5,066 nucleotides of DNA from an uncultured Bacilli bacterium (GTDB taxonomy: Bacteria > Bacillota_I > Bacilli_A > RF39 > UBA660), in NCBI GenBank assembly GCA_947627525.1, contig CANQWJ010000103.1:1-5066 (forward strand), written 5' to 3'. Numbering within the stretch: position 1 is the first letter of the stretch; each line of letters begins with the position of its first letter. Under the pieces are notes generated by a model. That model made no database searches. It was not told the origin of the DNA and saw nothing but the letters and a program-made list of their open reading frames with translations. Positions 5,063 through 5,066 of the stretch are shown one piece after another. A program made the position numbers and the translations under genes.

Positions 5063-5066
5063 GTTA

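Noticed and set aside
1..5066. Mycoplasma-type code with TGA as Trp
   Set aside because: Trp is TGG throughout and all genes are full length without reading through TGA. The absence of TGA stops in seven genes is unremarkable at this base composition.
1..5066. CRISPR array, tRNA, rRNA, insertion sequence or riboswitch
   Set aside because: No regularly spaced repeats, cloverleaf, transposase motif or long structured leader is visible; all intergenic gaps are under 100 bases.

Overview
The window comes from a low-GC (clearly under 30 %, estimated by eye), Gram-positive-type bacterium. All seven genes lie on the + strand, with purine-rich Shine-Dalgarno sites, ATG starts and T-tract terminators. 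Trp is TGG, every gene stops at TAA or TAG, and no in-frame TGA is needed, so nothing suggests a mycoplasma code. The nusB-xseA-xseB order and the base composition fit Bacilli/Mollicutes-related Firmicutes, perhaps an uncultured gut lineage; the exact taxon is an inference that this sequence cannot settle.

Positions 1-2566 hold three tightly packed genes of one unrecognised family: the 3' end of one gene (1-432), a complete 355-residue gene (453-1520) and a complete 344-residue gene (1532-2566). The two complete proteins each have an N-terminal hydrophobic segment, a shared cysteine-containing block (residues ~46-182) and a shared C-terminal block. The truncated first gene aligns with that C-terminal block, so this looks like an old tandem duplication that has diverged strongly. 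The array ends in a rho-independent terminator (2578-2616) whose right arm and T-tract run directly into the promoter of the next operon.

Positions 2644-4603 form a housekeeping operon: nusB (transcription antitermination), then xseA and xseB (large and small subunits of exonuclease VII). The nusB stop overlaps the xseA start by one base, and the xseA stop overlaps the xseB ribosome binding site. The xseB terminator begins inside its own last codons. folD, often found between nusB and xseA in Bacillus-type genomes, is absent, and no ispA follows.

Positions 4604-4974 hold a good extended -10 promoter and a 90-residue Asn/Gly/Ser-rich orphan protein. This is followed by a small direct repeat, a terminator (4993-5018), a possible further promoter, and a near-consensus Shine-Dalgarno site at the edge for a gene that starts just outside the window. 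The least described material is the paralog array and the orphan small protein; the rest is conventional.
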